Positions 1 to 13,237 of a stretch of DNA of 64,000 bases are shown here, in pieces (position 1 is the first letter of the stretch; each line of letters starts with the position of its first letter). The stretch spans positions 1 through 64,000 of the forward strand of contig JAYMGJ010000090.1 of assembly GCA_037178675.1 (NCBI GenBank). Reading direction: 5' to 3'. The position numbers and the translations under genes were made by a program. The notes beneath the pieces are model-generated. The model was not told the origin of the DNA and did no database searches. It saw nothing but the letters and a program-made list of their open reading frames with translations. This DNA is from Scleroderma bovista (Eukaryota; Basidiomycota; Agaricomycetes; Boletales; Sclerodermataceae).

Positions 1-3000
1 CTGCATAAGCTGACCTGTTTTGTTGGTCTTTCAGAACAACGATACGCTTCGAAAGCATCAAACAATATTCTACTTGACAACACACATCGACTCACAAGTC
101 GGATATAGCCTGCTGAAACGACAAGAGGGATGCAGGCTGGATAGCAGAAGCAGTAAGTATCGCGCGACATACTTATCGTGGGAGGGGAAACCAACCGATT
201 CCAACAAGGGCGGGTTTCCAAGCATAGGCCAACGCGACCACTGCACCACCAATCAATGTTGACGCGGCTCGGACGATACTGTCTGCGAAATCAGGATCAG
301 AAAAACGATAAATGGAAGGGGATGCGCACGCTCCAAGGGTGACTCCAGCCATGCCGTTGATCTTCTGCGGATTATCATTCACTTCCGCTGTAAAAGCTCC
401 TGTCTGATGTGCTCTTAGTAAAGTTATCTTGGGAGGAGGATGAACTTACATTATTCTCTTCTCTGTTGAAGAATTGTACTGGTTCAACGCGAATGAGTCA
501 GTGAGTGGCTTGCGATAAAAAGGAACCCACTGTCTTGTCTCAAAATTGTGCGGAAGCTAATAATATGCAGCTTCGCCGTCAGCTCGGCAGAGGCTAGAAT
601 GAAACAGTAGGTTGGGATGAGAGCGGAAATGGCGGCAACGATCGCCATGATGAAGAACCTAGTAATAGCTATATTCAGCATGCGTACAACGTCTGACCAA
701 ACTACACGATACTTGCCACAAAGCGTTCATGTTGCCGTCGTGGCGTCTTACAGCGGGGTCAGGTTCAGAAAATGCGGCAAGTGCCTTGCCTTGGACAAAT
801 TGAACGTATATCGGCAGAGTGACAGCATTCAAACCCACCATAGATGATACTGAATACTGGATAGATCATACCAGCAACTTGAATAGGTTTAGTAACTGAA
901 CTAAAGTATTGCCCCAGGAACTTACCTATCGAACCAACCACAGCAACTGCATACATAGTATACCATGGGCGGGCCAGACCACCTATTCGCCTACAGAGAT
1001 AGAACAGGCTATAACCCCCTTCGTCAATTTCGTTCCTCTTCTTCTCAGCACTCTTTTCGCGGGCCAAGTTCGAAGTTGACGAAATGCGGGTATCTCGACG
1101 CTGAAGAGGCAACTCTCTCGTATCAACATTTACGTTGTCGCTGCCGCTAACAGCCGCTATGTTGTCATCGCAGCCGTCATCTAGAGTTTCAGTGCTTCGG
1201 GTCTCTGCGCCTTCACGGAGTTCCTGGGCTTGGACGAGTCGTGCATATGGACCTTCATTCCCAAGTAGCTCATGATGTGTTCCTTGCTCTAAAACAATAC
1301 CCTCTTCCATCACGAAGATCTGATCCACATTCTTAATTGTAGAAAGTCGATGAGCAATCGAGATGGTTGTGCGCCCAGCAGATGCCTTGTCGAGAGCATC
1401 CTGTACGATACCCTCGGACTGCGTGTCGAGGGCGCTGGTCGCCTCGTCCAAAAGCAAGATTCGAGGATCCGATACGATTGCGCGTGCAATGGCCACGCGC
1501 TGTTTCTGGCCACCAGACAAAAGGAACCCGCGTTCCCCGACCATGGTATCATAGCCTTGAGGTAGTTTGGCAATGAATCCGTCCGCATTAGACTTGATAC
1601 ACGCCTCTTTAATGAGCTTGAACTTCTCTTCATCAGATGCGTGTTCGTAACGGGAGCCAATGAGACCATAAGCGACATTTTCTTTGATGGTTGTGGAGAA
1701 AAGTATTGGTTCCTGAGATACAAGGCCAATCTGAGAGCGGAGCCATTTCAGATTGAGCTCAGACAGAACAACACCATCGAGCTTGACGGAACCACTGAGA
1801 GGATCGTAGAAACGTTCCACAAGGGAAACAATGGTCGACTTTCCAGATCCAGAGGCACCGACAAGCGCTGCAGTTTTTCCAGCCTCAAAAGTAAGACTGA
1901 CTCCTTTCAGTATGGGAACATCTGGTCTGGCGGGGTAGCTGAAATGTACGCCCTCCAAAGTGATCCGACCAAAGACGTTCTCTGGCTTGAGTCCTTCAGG
2001 GCTGGCAGAATCGATGTCAGGCACGCGCTCTATGGTAGCAAACAGTTTTGCAGCCGCGCCACGGCCATTGGTGATGGCTGTTGGTCCGTCAGAAACTGAC
2101 CTAGTGAGACCTACAACCAACTAACCTAGTAGTTCCGGTCCCACCATAGTCAGACTAAAAGAACCGAAGAGGACGGCAATGAAAGCGTTTACGACCTGAC
2201 CAGCATCCGCTACATGTGCAAGGTGAGCGATGGTCGCAAGGGGGCAGTATATTGCAGTGCCTACCATGGCCTTCGTTGATGAGTGTGGTACCAAAATTAA
2301 ATGCTATAAAAAGTTTTTAAAAAAGGTCGGAAGAATAGGTGGCTCAACTCGTACTGAGGGCATAAGCAGCATAGTTCAGGAAGTAAATGGATGCAAAACT
2401 GCATCCATTCGCGATTGCCACTTTCGCATCCACGAGACGGATCGTATTCATTTTCTTGTCAAAAAGAGCTCCGAGGACCATCTGCGAACCAAAGGCTTGC
2501 GCCGTCCGGACAGTGGAAATAACCTCCTCAGCAAGCGTGCCACTCTCGGCTACTTGCTGGAGGGATTGCCTGCGGTTAGTCAAGTTAGGAAGCGCACGAA
2601 AAGAGCGACAAATAAGGGCCCTACTTTGTATACCTGGAAACAAACTTGCTCATTAAGGCCCCAGTTATAACCAGACACGGAATGACAGAGGATATCGCGA
2701 GAGCGAGTTGCCAACATCGCGCGTAAGCAATGGCGAAACCAGTGAAAAAAGAAGTAATGGAGGAGATAACGATGGCGACTTTCTCCGAGGTCGCCTGTTG
2801 GACAAGGTCTATCCTGTTTAAGTGCAAACCAAATCTCACAAACAATCGTGGCTCACGGGTGTCCGTTTCAATGCGTGTCGCAACTTCGCCTGCTCCGACT
2901 TTGTCGAAATACGCAATGTCTTGCCGAAGGATAGCCTGAAGGTACTTTTCTCGGATGCGCTTCGCGTTGACCTCCCCCGTGTATACCCACACACACATGT

Positions 3001-3659
3001 AGACATAGGTACAGGCGAATATGGCGAGACCTGGCACAAACATGAGACAATTGACTTTGCGAGTGACAAACAAGATACCAATATAAGTGAGATAAGAAGC
3101 ATCCAAGGCAACGTTTCTGCGGAACTGGTCTACTGCTGAATCGAGATTCTGCTGAGCAACCGAAATCGCAGTAGCGTTTCCGGACTGTTGTGCGTTGCCA
3201 TACACCAATTCAGCAGTATTGAACGTAACGAAGTCTTGGATCAACCTTGAGAATATCAAAGTCATGAGTGGCTACGCGCAAATCAGTGATTGAGCAGGGA
3301 ACGAACATAAATGTGATGGGAATACCTGTCCAGTACCTGCTCCTATAGTGCAGAAAATCCCGAGGACATCTAGTGACAGCTCGAACGGAGTCGAATACCT
3401 TTCACTGGTCAGCAGGCCCCCAAGTCAGATGATAAGGGTATGGGACTCACCGGAATAACTCAGTAAAGCTAACAGGATGGACAGAATCGACTGCTGGCAT
3501 GGCATCAACTTGAGTGTCATCAGGCTTTTCCGGGTGGTGTTTTTCATCGTTGTGGAAGACACCCTTGAATCCGTGTCGAGAAGGGTTGACAGAGCTAGTA
3601 GCACCACCCTCAGTGGATGTCACTTTCTCCCCGAGAACGGGGGGATCTTTTTCCGCCAT
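1..3659 (-). CDS. ABCB-type full ABC transporter (MDR/Ste6-like), C-terminus outside window
   Basis: This is an ATP-driven membrane exporter. I chose the ATG at 3657-3659 because the protein there begins MAEKDPPV and leads into a polar cytosolic N-terminus typical of fungal ABCB proteins. Going down the minus strand, the first membrane domain lies at about 3400-2150. The first nucleotide-binding domain lies at about 2060-1230, with Walker A GASGSGKST, signature LSGGQKQRVAIARAI and Walker B ILLLDEATSALD. A charged linker follows, then the second membrane domain (GMIYPVFSIIYG joined by splicing to KALAAFSEPDPAVRRHDG). The second ATPase domain lies beyond position 1. Several introns of about 45-55 bp interrupt the gene; removing them restores one frame with no stops or frameshifts. 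A Harbinger element ends 185 bp upstream of the start. The substrate cannot be read from the sequence. Confidence 0.93.
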
Positions 3660-3843
3660 GACAGTCAGACAGAGGATACTCTCCTGCAAGTGACCAGGGA
3701 TTCAGGTGTGATTCGAACGTCTGGAAGTTTTGCATTAAGTAGTATGGCAGCATGCCCTAAAGCATCAGGTAACATTCTGGTGTTCTGGTCAATAATTGAT
3801 TGATCACGTTGGGCTTATTATGTCATTCCGTCGGACCATATCA

Positions 3844-3912
3844 GAGCTAGTTCGGAAACCCGAAATGTTGCCCGAATGTTCTATTCCATAGTTTGGACAT
3901 GTTTGGATGGGT
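3844..3912 (+). repeat. Left terminal inverted repeat of Harbinger 1
   Basis: About 69 bp matching the reverse complement of 18916-18984 with one mismatch (CCCGAATG here, CCCAAATG in the other arm). Similarity stops after GGATGGGT. Confidence 0.9.
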
Positions 3913-4391
3913 TTGGAAGGGTTAGCAGATTTTATACCCCGCCAAAGGACTTTGAATTTGAACCTTGTCTCGCAGATGGATTATCAAGCTGATCTTAACA
4001 ACCAGCGACTCATATGGGCCTCTGTTGCTTCACTTGCTGCTTCATTATCCCACTTTACTGTTGAATCATTTATTTCTTCTATGGCTAGGCAATGCAGCGG
4101 CCCACCGGCTTCTTGGAATGATGAGGAAACTGCAGCATTGATCCAATTCTTGCATACAAATCATGCAGAGGCAGGCGACAACAGGAATTTCAAGAAACGT
4201 ACATACAATGCTGCTGCAGAGCACATTAGTGGGCTCCTCACATCTGGACCACCAACGGTGAATTGGTGAAGAACAAATGGACCAGCTATGTAAGCGTTTG
4301 ACTGATTGTTGATCATCTTTGATTAATCATCGTGATATCTCCCAGTTTCGAAAGACATTCACAGAAATTGAGGAATATCGACAGAGGTCAG

Positions 4392-4700
4392 TTTTGTGAG
4401 GTGAACTGGCGCAGCTCGACACTAGACAAGAGTCACAAATGACTCAGCACTTCTGTGCAAACAGAGACTACATTTAACTAACCTAGACAAGAGTCACAAA
4501 TGACTACATAGGTCAGTATCATAGTAAATGAATGTGTAGAGTAGCCTTACCTCAGTACTTCTGTGCAAACAGAGACTGAGGTACGAAACGAAAGAAAAAA
4601 CATCCTATAAAGAACGACCATGATTATGTAAGGAATGCTCGGTGTGTCCATACTAAGTATAAGGGAAAAAATGGTACTGTAGGGACTGGGAATTTCAACA
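4392..4700 (-). repeat. 3' LTR of Copia1
   Basis: 309 bp, matching 9335-9643 at all but two positions. On the element's own strand it begins TGTTGAAATTCCC and ends CCTCACAAAA. The last Ts on the plus strand are included because both copies share them and only then does the 5-bp target duplication match. Confidence 0.95.
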
Positions 4701-4724
4701 CACCCACTCGACGAGATAGTCCTT

Positions 4725-7700
4725 TTAAATAATCAAACCCATACCTTCTATAAAACGAATGTGTTTCTCTCGACTGAGAGGTTTCGTGAGTACGTCAGCA
4801 ACCTGTTCCGCAGTCGGAAGGTACTCCAGAACAATTTCTCCCTCGTCTACCTTCTCCCTGATGTAATGATGACGAATTGCAATGTGCTTCGTCCGATCAT
4901 GGAAAGTGGCATTCTTGGCAAGAGACATCGCCGACTGATTGTCAATTAATAGCTTGACAGGCGTGCGCGAGAGTGATGGCTCGATCTCCGAAAATAATAA
5001 TTTTAGCCAGGTGGCTTCCTTCGCAGCGGCAGCAGCAGCCATATACTCAGCTTCCGTGCTCGAGAGAGCGACGGATGGTTGCTTCTTCAATGACCAGCTG
5101 ATAGCAGCTCTGGCTGTAACAAAAGTGTAGCCAGAAATTGAGCGACGGTCATTGACATCGCCAGCCCAGTCCGCATCGACGTAGCCCAGTAGGGACATTT
5201 CCGACATCTTCCTGTAAATGAGACGGGTGTCCGTCGTGCCACGTAGGTAGCGGTAAACTCGTTTTAAAGCTGCAAAATGCGCCTGTCCAGGGCAAGCTGC
5301 GTGTTTGCTCAACGCACCCACTGCATATGCCAGGTCTGGACGCGTTGCCAGCATGGCGTACATGAGTCCACCGAGCGCGCTTTGATACGTCTTAGCGTCG
5401 ACTTCAGGGACATCAATTTTGACGAGCTTCGCGTTGGTCTCAAGTGGGGTGGAGACGGATCGTCCATCCTTTAAGCCGAAACGATCTAGGATCGTCTCGA
5501 CATAGCGGCGTTGAGACAGAGAAATGATCCCTTGTTGGCGGTCGCGAACAACCTCCATACCTAGGATCCAGCGGGCTTCGCCCAGATCCGTTATTTCAAA
5601 GTGTTCGGACAGCTGCAATTTCAGGCGTTTGATGGCGTCGAGATTCTTTGAAAAAATCAGTTTATCATCCACATAGACGGCGACGATCAGTAGATCGCCG
5701 TCCTCGTCCTTGTAGAATAGACTATGGTCTGCATTGCTGCGCGTGAATCCAAGGGACTCGAACGTCTTGCACAGCGTGTCATACCATGCCTTTGAGGCCT
5801 GTTTGAGACCGTACAGGGCGCGGAGTAGACGCCAGACGACCTTTGGGTCATTGCGGAAACCAGGCGGTGGACGGAGATAAATCTCCTCGTCCAATTCGCC
5901 ATTGAGGAAAGCCGCTTTGACGTCTATTTGATGGACTTCGAGATCATGTTGAGCTGCAAGTGCGAGAAGTGAGCGGATGGTTGTGAACTTTGTAACGGGA
6001 GCAAACGTGTCCGTATAATCGAGTCCTTCCACTTGTGTGTACCCCTTCGCGACGAGACGAGCCTTGTACTTGTCGATTTCACCGTTCGGCCCGCGCTTGA
6101 TTTTAAAAACCCATTTTGAATCGATTATCTTGCGATCGGGCGGTGCTTCGACTTCCTGGTACAGGCCGATCTCTTTGAAAGTATTTAATTCGACTCCCAT
6201 GGCGCCCAGCCATAGATCGGCGTCTGGACGACCGACGGCGTCGCTGTAGGTGAGTGGTTCACTGTCTAGAGGCGTTGCAGTGGCAGCGCGGCGAGCACTT
6301 TGCGTGAGTGCGTCACGGTGTGACTCATCACAGTCCACCATATCTGCACATGCGTCTGTCTCTCCTCCGTCGTCAACACCCACAATGTGACGTGGTAAGT
6401 CGTCTGTCCTTTCTTCGTTAAGTTGAATTTCCTCTTCTAGGGTGTTCCTCTCGTAGGCGTTGACGAAGAAACGCTGATCGTCGTTGCAGATCGGCGCTTT
6501 CCGGGCGCGAGAAGACCTTCTCACCGCTGGAGTGGGGATTGGGACCGGATATGGCGACGGCGGGCCTAACGCTTGGCCTGAGTGTCCGTCTGAGGTACGT
6601 TCCAGTCGTTTGGTGTACCGTTGACCCTTACTAACCTGCCATTCGACAGGAACTTCAACTCTTGCGAGTTGGCGGCTCAAAACACCATCTGGAGGCGATC
6701 CAGAGCGATCGGATGAAACGGGTGCGTGTATCAACGCATTTTTGATATCGCTGACCCTTTCTGAAGGTGTCCCGTCGACGGATTCGCCATCCGAGTCCTC
6801 GTTGGTGCTGGCTGTCTCCCCATCCCCAACAGGTGAGTCTGGGATCGTTTGTATGGCCTCAGAAAGTGTTCTGACCGCTAACGGCTTTGTTCCTTCAACG
6901 TTTAGACACGGATCGTCGATCTTAACGTGAGAGGGGGCGTTGGCGCTCCCTTCATCGAAGACAACGTCCCTGGACTCAAAAATTCGTCCGCTCGGACGGT
7001 GCACGCACACATAGGCTTTGCGGTTCTCAGCGAAACCTAAGAAAGTGCATTGGACTGACTTGGCGTCGAGCTTCCGCCGCTTCTCGTCAGGTACGTGGAC
7101 GTGTGCCTTGCACCCGAATATTCTCAAATGCGCGACTGACGGCCTGTTTCCAGTGAATGCTTCGTGCGGTGTCAACCCGTCGGCGATCGCGCGAGTAGGT
7201 ACACGATTTAGGACGTGCGTAGCGTAGAGGATTGCATCCCCCCAGTAGGCGTTGGGGAGTCCAGCGTCGAACAGCATTGCACGAGCCATCTTGACAAGTG
7301 TGCAGTTCATCCGTTCGGAGACGCCGTTCTCCTGCGGTGTGTACGCATTCGTCATTTCATGATGGATTCCTTTCGACTTAAAGTAGTCTTGTAGTGCCGT
7401 GGATCCGTATTCTCCGCCTCCATCGCTGCGAAAATAATTCGCGTGTTCGCCTGTCTCTGCCTCCGCTCGCTCGAGGTATTCTTTGGTGAGCTTAGGCACT
7501 TCATTTTTTAACTTTATTAACTTGACGACGAGGCAATGCGAATGGCCGTCGATGAATGTAACAAAGTAGCGGTAGCCTCTCTGCGCTGTTGTTTCCATGG
7601 GTCCACAGACGTCCGAGTACGTTCTGTGTAGTACCCTTGGACTTTCGACATTGGATTCGGAAGGAATCACAGCGCGGTGCTGTTTCCCCTCGAGACAAGG

Positions 7701-9275
7701 TACGCATTTATCTTTGTGCGTTTCCTTCGAGTCGCTGATAGTCATGCCGTCGACCATTCCTTTCTTTAGCAATTTCAAAATTGACTGAACATTTACATGT
7801 CCAAGTCGACGGTGCCAGACATCAATGTCAGCTTCCGAAGATGTCTTTCGAGATGCGAGAGCTGAAAGGGGAAGTTCGGGGTCGAGAGAGGTCGAGGGAC
7901 CATTAACTATGTAGGCCGTTTGGTCTTCGGGAGAAGGCATTGCAGCTAGCAGGTACAGCGAGTTCCGTTTGTAGCCCTTGCCCACCACCTGATTCCCGTC
8001 TAGGATTCGACAGGAGTCGCGGCCAAAGGTAACTTCAAGATTGAATTCAGCTAAATATGAGACGGAAAGGAGATTCCCATCAAGATTGGGCACGTAGTAG
8101 ACATCGCGTATGACGGTGGTCGCTATGTGCCCACCATCCAATTTAAGGTTGATGTGGATACGTCCTATACCCACCGCAGGGATAGATGTTCCGTTTCCAA
8201 CAGTAACGGATTGGGGTGGTACAAGCCGACGATACGTCGTGAACCATTTGCGCTGGCATGACATATGGGCTGACGCGCCCGAGTCTATAATCCAGTCGCG
8301 AATGGTGGCTTTGTCCATCTGGTTGCGGGCCATGAACAGACGAAGAGGTGGAGGTGAGTCTCCGTCCACCTGTGCGACACGAGCCACTAACTCAGTCTTT
8401 TCCTCCTTAGGCTTTTCTTTCGACTTGTCCGTTCCGTCCTTCGCAGCTACATCGCGCTTTTTCTTATAGCAGACGTCTTCCGTATGGCCGTCCTTTGAGC
8501 AGTAGGTGCAGGTGGCCTTCTTCTTCTGACTCTTTTTACCAGACTTGGCTTTTCCCTTGCCCTTTGTTTGGCTCGTCGCCTTTGCACTAAGGGCTGTCTG
8601 CCCAGGCGATTTCCGTGACCTCTCTTCGATGAGAACTTGGTTTATAACCATGTCCGTCGTGAGTTTGTCATCCGCGGCCATTAAAATGGTGCGGAGGGTC
8701 GAATAGGATGTCGGGAGGGGTATTACCATAGCTATGGCTACGAGCGAGTCATCAAGTGGCTGGCCAATGGTTTTTAAGACATTAGCCTTTTGCCGCATCA
8801 GATTCAACTGGGATTCCATGGCAGTGTCGTCCGAGAGCGTGCTCCGAAAGAGTTCGCTTATAAGGTACGCAATAGATTGTTTCCCACAGCCTTCGTATCA
8901 CTCACTGAGCTTTTTCCAGACTTCGGCGGATGTCGTGGAATAAAGGACTCCGCTGAGGGGTTCGTCCTTCAGTGTGAGTGTTAGTTGGGCGTGAGCCTCT
9001 TTGTCCTTCGCGAGCCATTCCTCAAGTTCGTCTGGCTGTGTGGCTGCGTCCGGTTTCGGATCTTCTCTGCTAACGACTGACCAAAGGTGTCGGACACCCA
9101 GGACTGTTTGGACACGAAATTTCCACATGTGAAAATTTGTCCCGTCATTGTCAAGAGAAGGGATGTCGTATAAACGACTCGAGCCAGATGTGACCTTGTT
9201 CGACACTGTAGAAAGTGTGGTTGCAGACTTCGAGGATTTTCCAGCCGCGGAGGCTGAGGTACCGGGAGCGGACAT
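4725..9275 (-). pseudogene. Copia1 gag-pol polyprotein with one in-frame TGA
   Basis: A single Copia polyprotein frame starts at 9275 (MSAPGTSASAAG) and ends at 4725. It is broken only by TGA at 8898-8900, where Arg (CGA) would fit between LSE and YEGCGKQS. Downstream about 1390 codons are open. In order: gag; zinc knuckle CTYCSKDGHTEDVC (CX2CX4HX4C); protease WIIDSGASAHMS; integrase HHCC (HRRLGHVN, CVPCLEGK) and catalytic core (TYSDVCG, FRSDGGGEYG, PQENGVSERM); reverse transcriptase with VHQIDVKAAFLNGEL and YVDD; RNase H with SSTEAEYMA and DNQSAMSLAKN. All catalytic motifs look intact. The element would be active apart from the one nonsense codon, unless that codon is read through. Confidence 0.95.
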
Positions 9276-9320
9276 TGTGCGGGAGGTTGTAGTACTATAT
9301 CGTCTAGTGTTGTAGGAGCT

Positions 9321-9334
9321 CAGGGCTCATAACC
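9321..9334 (-). other. Copia1 primer-binding site (initiator-tRNA-Met anticodon-loop type)
   Basis: Directly inside the 5' LTR the minus strand reads GGTTATGAGCCCTG. This is complementary to CAGGGCTCATAACC, the anticodon stem-loop region of eukaryotic initiator tRNA-Met with its CAT anticodon. It implies priming by a cleaved half-tRNA, as known for Drosophila copia and yeast Ty5. Confidence 0.75.
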
Positions 9335-9643
9335 TTTTGTGAGGTGAACTGGCGCAGCTCGACACTAGACAAGAGTCACAAATGACTCAGCACTTCTGTG
9401 CAAACAGAGACTACATTTAACTAACCTAGACAAGAGTCACAAATGACTACATAGGTCAGTATCATAGTAAATGAATGTGTAGAGTAGCCTTACCTCAGTA
9501 CTTCTGTGCAAACAGAGACTGAGGTACGAAACGAAAGAAAAAACATCCTATAAAGAACGACCGTGATTATGTAAGGAATGCTCGGTGTGTCCATACTAAG
9601 TATAAGGGAAAAAATGGTACTGTAGGGACCGGGAATTTCAACA
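9335..9643 (-). repeat. 5' LTR of Copia1
   Basis: 309 bp. It differs from the 3' LTR by CCGTG versus CCATG and by ACCGGG versus ACTGGG, both CpG transitions. The 5-bp duplication GTCAG follows at 9644-9648. Confidence 0.95.
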
Positions 9644-9900
9644 GTCAGGATGTCACTGGGACAATGATCTTGGTGATGGAATTGAAGGGGAAGATGCATC
9701 AAGCGTCTTTAAAGATTATGTGAAGGTCTGTAGTCTCTATTTCTCTCCTTTGTTCATGACTAACTTGGCCTTTTGGCCCCTCCAGACCCATCCCCATATG
9801 CGCCATTTCAATAACAAGGGTTGGGAGTATTATCATCTTGTACAGGCCATTATTCCGACCAATACTGCTCGTGGGACAACATCAGCAAAGTTACAAACCA

Positions 9901-10050
9901 CCTACTGTGTCTGACAGCATCTGCGCGAATCTGCCTTTGTCTGATCGAGTCTGCCAACGTTAGCCAAAGATGTGAGAACACTAGCTGTGAACGCAGACCG
10001 CGCAGACTGTGCAGACGTGCGCAGACACTCGCAGACACTCGCAGACTGTA
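9901..10050. repeat. Left subterminal GCAGAC cluster of Plavaka1
   Basis: Six GCAGAC copies fall within about 55 bp (about 9990-10047), preceded by scattered GTCTGA/TCTGC variants nearer the end. By analogy with CACTA elements these are candidate transposase-binding sites. Confidence 0.65.
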
Positions 10051-10068
10051 AAGTGTTATAGTATATGA

Positions 10069-13000
10069 TTAGAATGCAATTTCGAATGCATGGTGGTCAA
10101 TGTATTTATTTACATAGTAGGCCTGAAAAATATCAAGAGAATTGGTATGCCGAATGTCAATAGGTAGACGATTATGTCCATAGACAGGAATAAGGTGCGC
10201 CCCACGGAGTATACAATCGACGTGAACAACTTCCAGCTCCCGTCGACCATTTGCGTCAAGATCCGGTTGGACGATCCACATGCCAGTATCTTCATCAGGC
10301 CCTTCCGAGATTGTCGAGAACCACTGAATAAGTGCGCACAGATATTTTGCGCTGTTGTAGGAAAACGAGAAAAAAAGAAAGACCCTGCCCACATGTAGCC
10401 CCCACATTCCTAGTATATCAGGATCCCGCTCGAGAAAGACCGTATCATAACGTGCCTGCCCCTTGCGCCAGCGTGGAGTGCTTCGAATGCACTCTGTGTG
10501 CATGCCCCCGAGACCTGACAAGTCACTAGGTGCATAGAATGTTGCAATGGCACTATGAAAGACCAAGATAGGTGAATCCGGCGAAAGGTCGGGTGGAAGT
10601 GCAGTGTCTGCGCTAGCGTTGTTCGAGAGCTGGAATTCAAGGAAGTGGCGGACAAGGAGTGGCAGGTCAGGCACTTCAATGTGACCGGCAAGTGCATATA
10701 GGTCAGTAGGAATGTTTCGCACTGTAGAACACACAGTGAGAGGATAGAATCAGACATATGGTAGGCTGCAACATACCTGGCATTTTTGCCAAACGAACAT
10801 GGTTAAGAACACGTGGGCCATCATCTGCTGCCTGGATCTCATCATCATCAATGTTGTCCGAGTCCTCGCCAGTGTCATCATGCTCGCCATACTGTAGTTC
10901 AACGTCTCGCATGGCTGCTGAGAGCACAGATCCATCAAGCATGCGACGACTTTGAAAATCAACTCGTGCTGCAGCAAGTTTGTCAAGACACTGGTTAGTG
11001 ACAAGCATTTGGCCCAAGGCTTCAAAACGATTTGAACGCCGCCATGGCTTCTTAACTGCTTTGATGTGCTTTGATTCAGTAATAGATGAACACAGACCAT
11101 TTGGTGCGCCGAATTCTTGGATGAGGTGCCGGTAATGCATCATGGAGTGTTGGCGTGGCAATGAAAAACCCTTTGACCCATGTTCACGGACGCCCGTCTC
11201 TTGGAATATGCGACGATGATGGTGAAAACATTCAAGGGCATGTTCAAGACTGCCCAGCACACTTTCATTTAGTGAGTTCCTTCGTGCATAGTAACAGAAG
11301 TCCAGAAAAGCGCTGAGTGTGCGCACCATTTCTGATGGCACGTGGCCTTCAATTGCGGGAAGACAGACTTTCATCAACGCCTTGGAATCATCTCCCGTCC
11401 ATTGTTTGAATCGTCGACCTTCTGGAAAACGCCGCAAGTTTGGATAAAGTGGAACAGCCGCAATCCTGTTCCAAACCAGGGACTATGATCAGATCAAATA
11501 TAGGGCTTTATGTGAATTCACTCACCTCCGATCAATATCATCCAGGATGCGGCTGGCCTCTGCTTCTCTGTGCGTATGCTTAAGGTACTCGGCAATCCAA
11601 GTGATGAGGTGGTCTTTAAAGACGCCTTTGATTATTTGGTGAAGAAGATCGGGGGACAACATTTTGTAAATATCAGCGTATGGAAAGTCATTTGTGAACG
11701 GCTGCCACAAATGACTGTTAGTACCGCATTGACAAGTCGAAGTTCACATACCGTGAGATACCCCACTATTCCATATTGATCCCACAGCTCCGCAATCACA
11801 AATGCATGAATGCAGTATTCTGCATGTCTTTGAGATCGTGGAAGACCACCGTGTCCATCAAGATTATTAGACATATTTGTACAGCTATCAATAGTTGCAC
11901 ATTAGTTGTATTTCCCCTATTAAAATCAAATCTCACAGTGGACACCATCCTTGTACAATGCATGACAGTAACACCTGTTCGGGGTAGTCCGCAATGTAGG
12001 CTGCAAGGGCATACACGACACGCCTGAAGTGTCCATCAGGGCATTGTCAGACTTCCGGTTTCAACATCCCACTCTGCAGTGAAGACAAAATATGTGCAAG
12101 TGTTGAGTGAAATAATTGGCGTCGGAATTTCTGAAATTCAGCAGTATCCTCATTTTCACGGTCCGCTGTGCATCCATCAGTGGAATAAAAGTGATAATAC
12201 AAGACACTAACTTTTAGGGATTGCGAGGAATGCCAGTAACACAACAGCATTCTGGTGGGCCTGTCGAGTATTGTTATGAGTATTGCCAATTGACAAGTAA
12301 AGGGGATAGTAGTCATGTTGGCCCGTCGCAACTGATACTGTAGTTTTGTCGCTGCCTAGTATGATGGGTACCAACATTGTGCCATGCACATCAGCATGAT
12401 CCTTTGCAATCATGTCCTGTCGATTTATTAGCCTTCAAGTCCACCTAATTAAATGGAACTGAACTGGCGTACTGTGTGATTCCATGCCCAATTGCCTGAC
12501 ATGAAATTTTCCCACCTACGCTCACCACTTGGTTCAAATTCACGGTAAGGGGCATAGTCGAAATGCCCATGGAAGTCAGGATTGCTCAAGAGATTGGCAA
12601 CGACAATGTTTGGGTCACAGAACCAGACATCATAAGTCTGTTTCATCCAGCGAGGAGGTTGAGATGCCGGAATGTTGCCTTTAAACTGCACCTGTGCAGA
12701 TTTCCATGGGGCGTCTCCATGTGGAATGGCATCAATGACCCGGTGTAGGTCAGCATGGTCAGCGTAAGGAGCCCGATCATTATGTTGAAGCATAGATGCT
12801 GTCCAAAGCTGCATGAGCCTGTCCACATGGGACTGTGGCATCTGGTTCTCAGAGAATAGAAATTCTGCGGTCTCAAATTCAATACGAGACGCAAATGGAT
12901 ACCAGTCATCCCTCTGCATATCTTGAGGAGTGGGCATGGCTCCTGGAGGGAGATCATTTCCATTACTGTCTGTTGGTGTAGCTATGCCTTTGAGATCACA

Positions 13001-13237
13001 TCAAAACGCAATGAGAGTAATCTTACCATCAAGAACGGGATGATATTCCCTGGTACATTGTGAGGGGTCGTGACCCATAGATGGAGGCGGGTCTTCCTGA
13101 ACGACAGCATGCTGTATAGGTGGCCCACTGGAATTGAGACTAGAGTGGACTCGATGGATATGTTGCGTTAAGCCAGAGCGATTTTTCAATTTGCAGGGAC
13201 AAAAGGGACACGGAAAATCATGAGACTGGGAGGACAT
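10069..13237 (-). pseudogene. Plavaka1 transposase
   Basis: This is the cut-and-paste transposase of a Plavaka element. It starts at 13237 with MSSQSHDF and a C2H2 finger (CPFCPCKLKNRSGLTQHIHRVH). Downstream blocks are DDWYPFASRIEFETAEFL, NFMSGNWAWNHT, the first catalytic region IILGSDKTTVSVATGQ with YPLYLSIGN and AVVLLAFLAIPK, then LSPDLLHQIIKGVFKDHL, then an ESKHIKAVKKPWRRSNR region, and a C-terminal block ending VNKYIDHHAFEIAF. These are the conserved Plavaka segments in order, joined by several short introns. One in-frame TGA at 12047-12049 precedes QCPDGHFRRVVYAL where Arg would fit, so the copy looks inactivated by that single codon. A splice alternative there is not excluded. Confidence 0.85.

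Larger units (their letters stand above)
4392..9643 (-). mobile_element. Copia LTR retrotransposon 1 (near-complete)
   Basis: The element is bounded by 309-bp LTRs and flanked by a perfect 5-bp target duplication GTCAG (4387-4391 and 9644-9648). Gene order on the minus strand is gag, protease, integrase, reverse transcriptase, RNase H, as in Ty1/Copia. The LTRs differ at only two positions, both CpG versus TpG or CpA, so the insertion is young. It sits inside the second coding block of the Harbinger 1 Myb gene. Confidence 0.96.

Noticed and set aside
1350..1565. Open frames on the plus strand opposite the ABC transporter (1350-1565, 1641-2099, 2230-2670)
   Set aside because: They are antisense shadows of the ATPase and membrane domains; the minus strand carries the family motifs.
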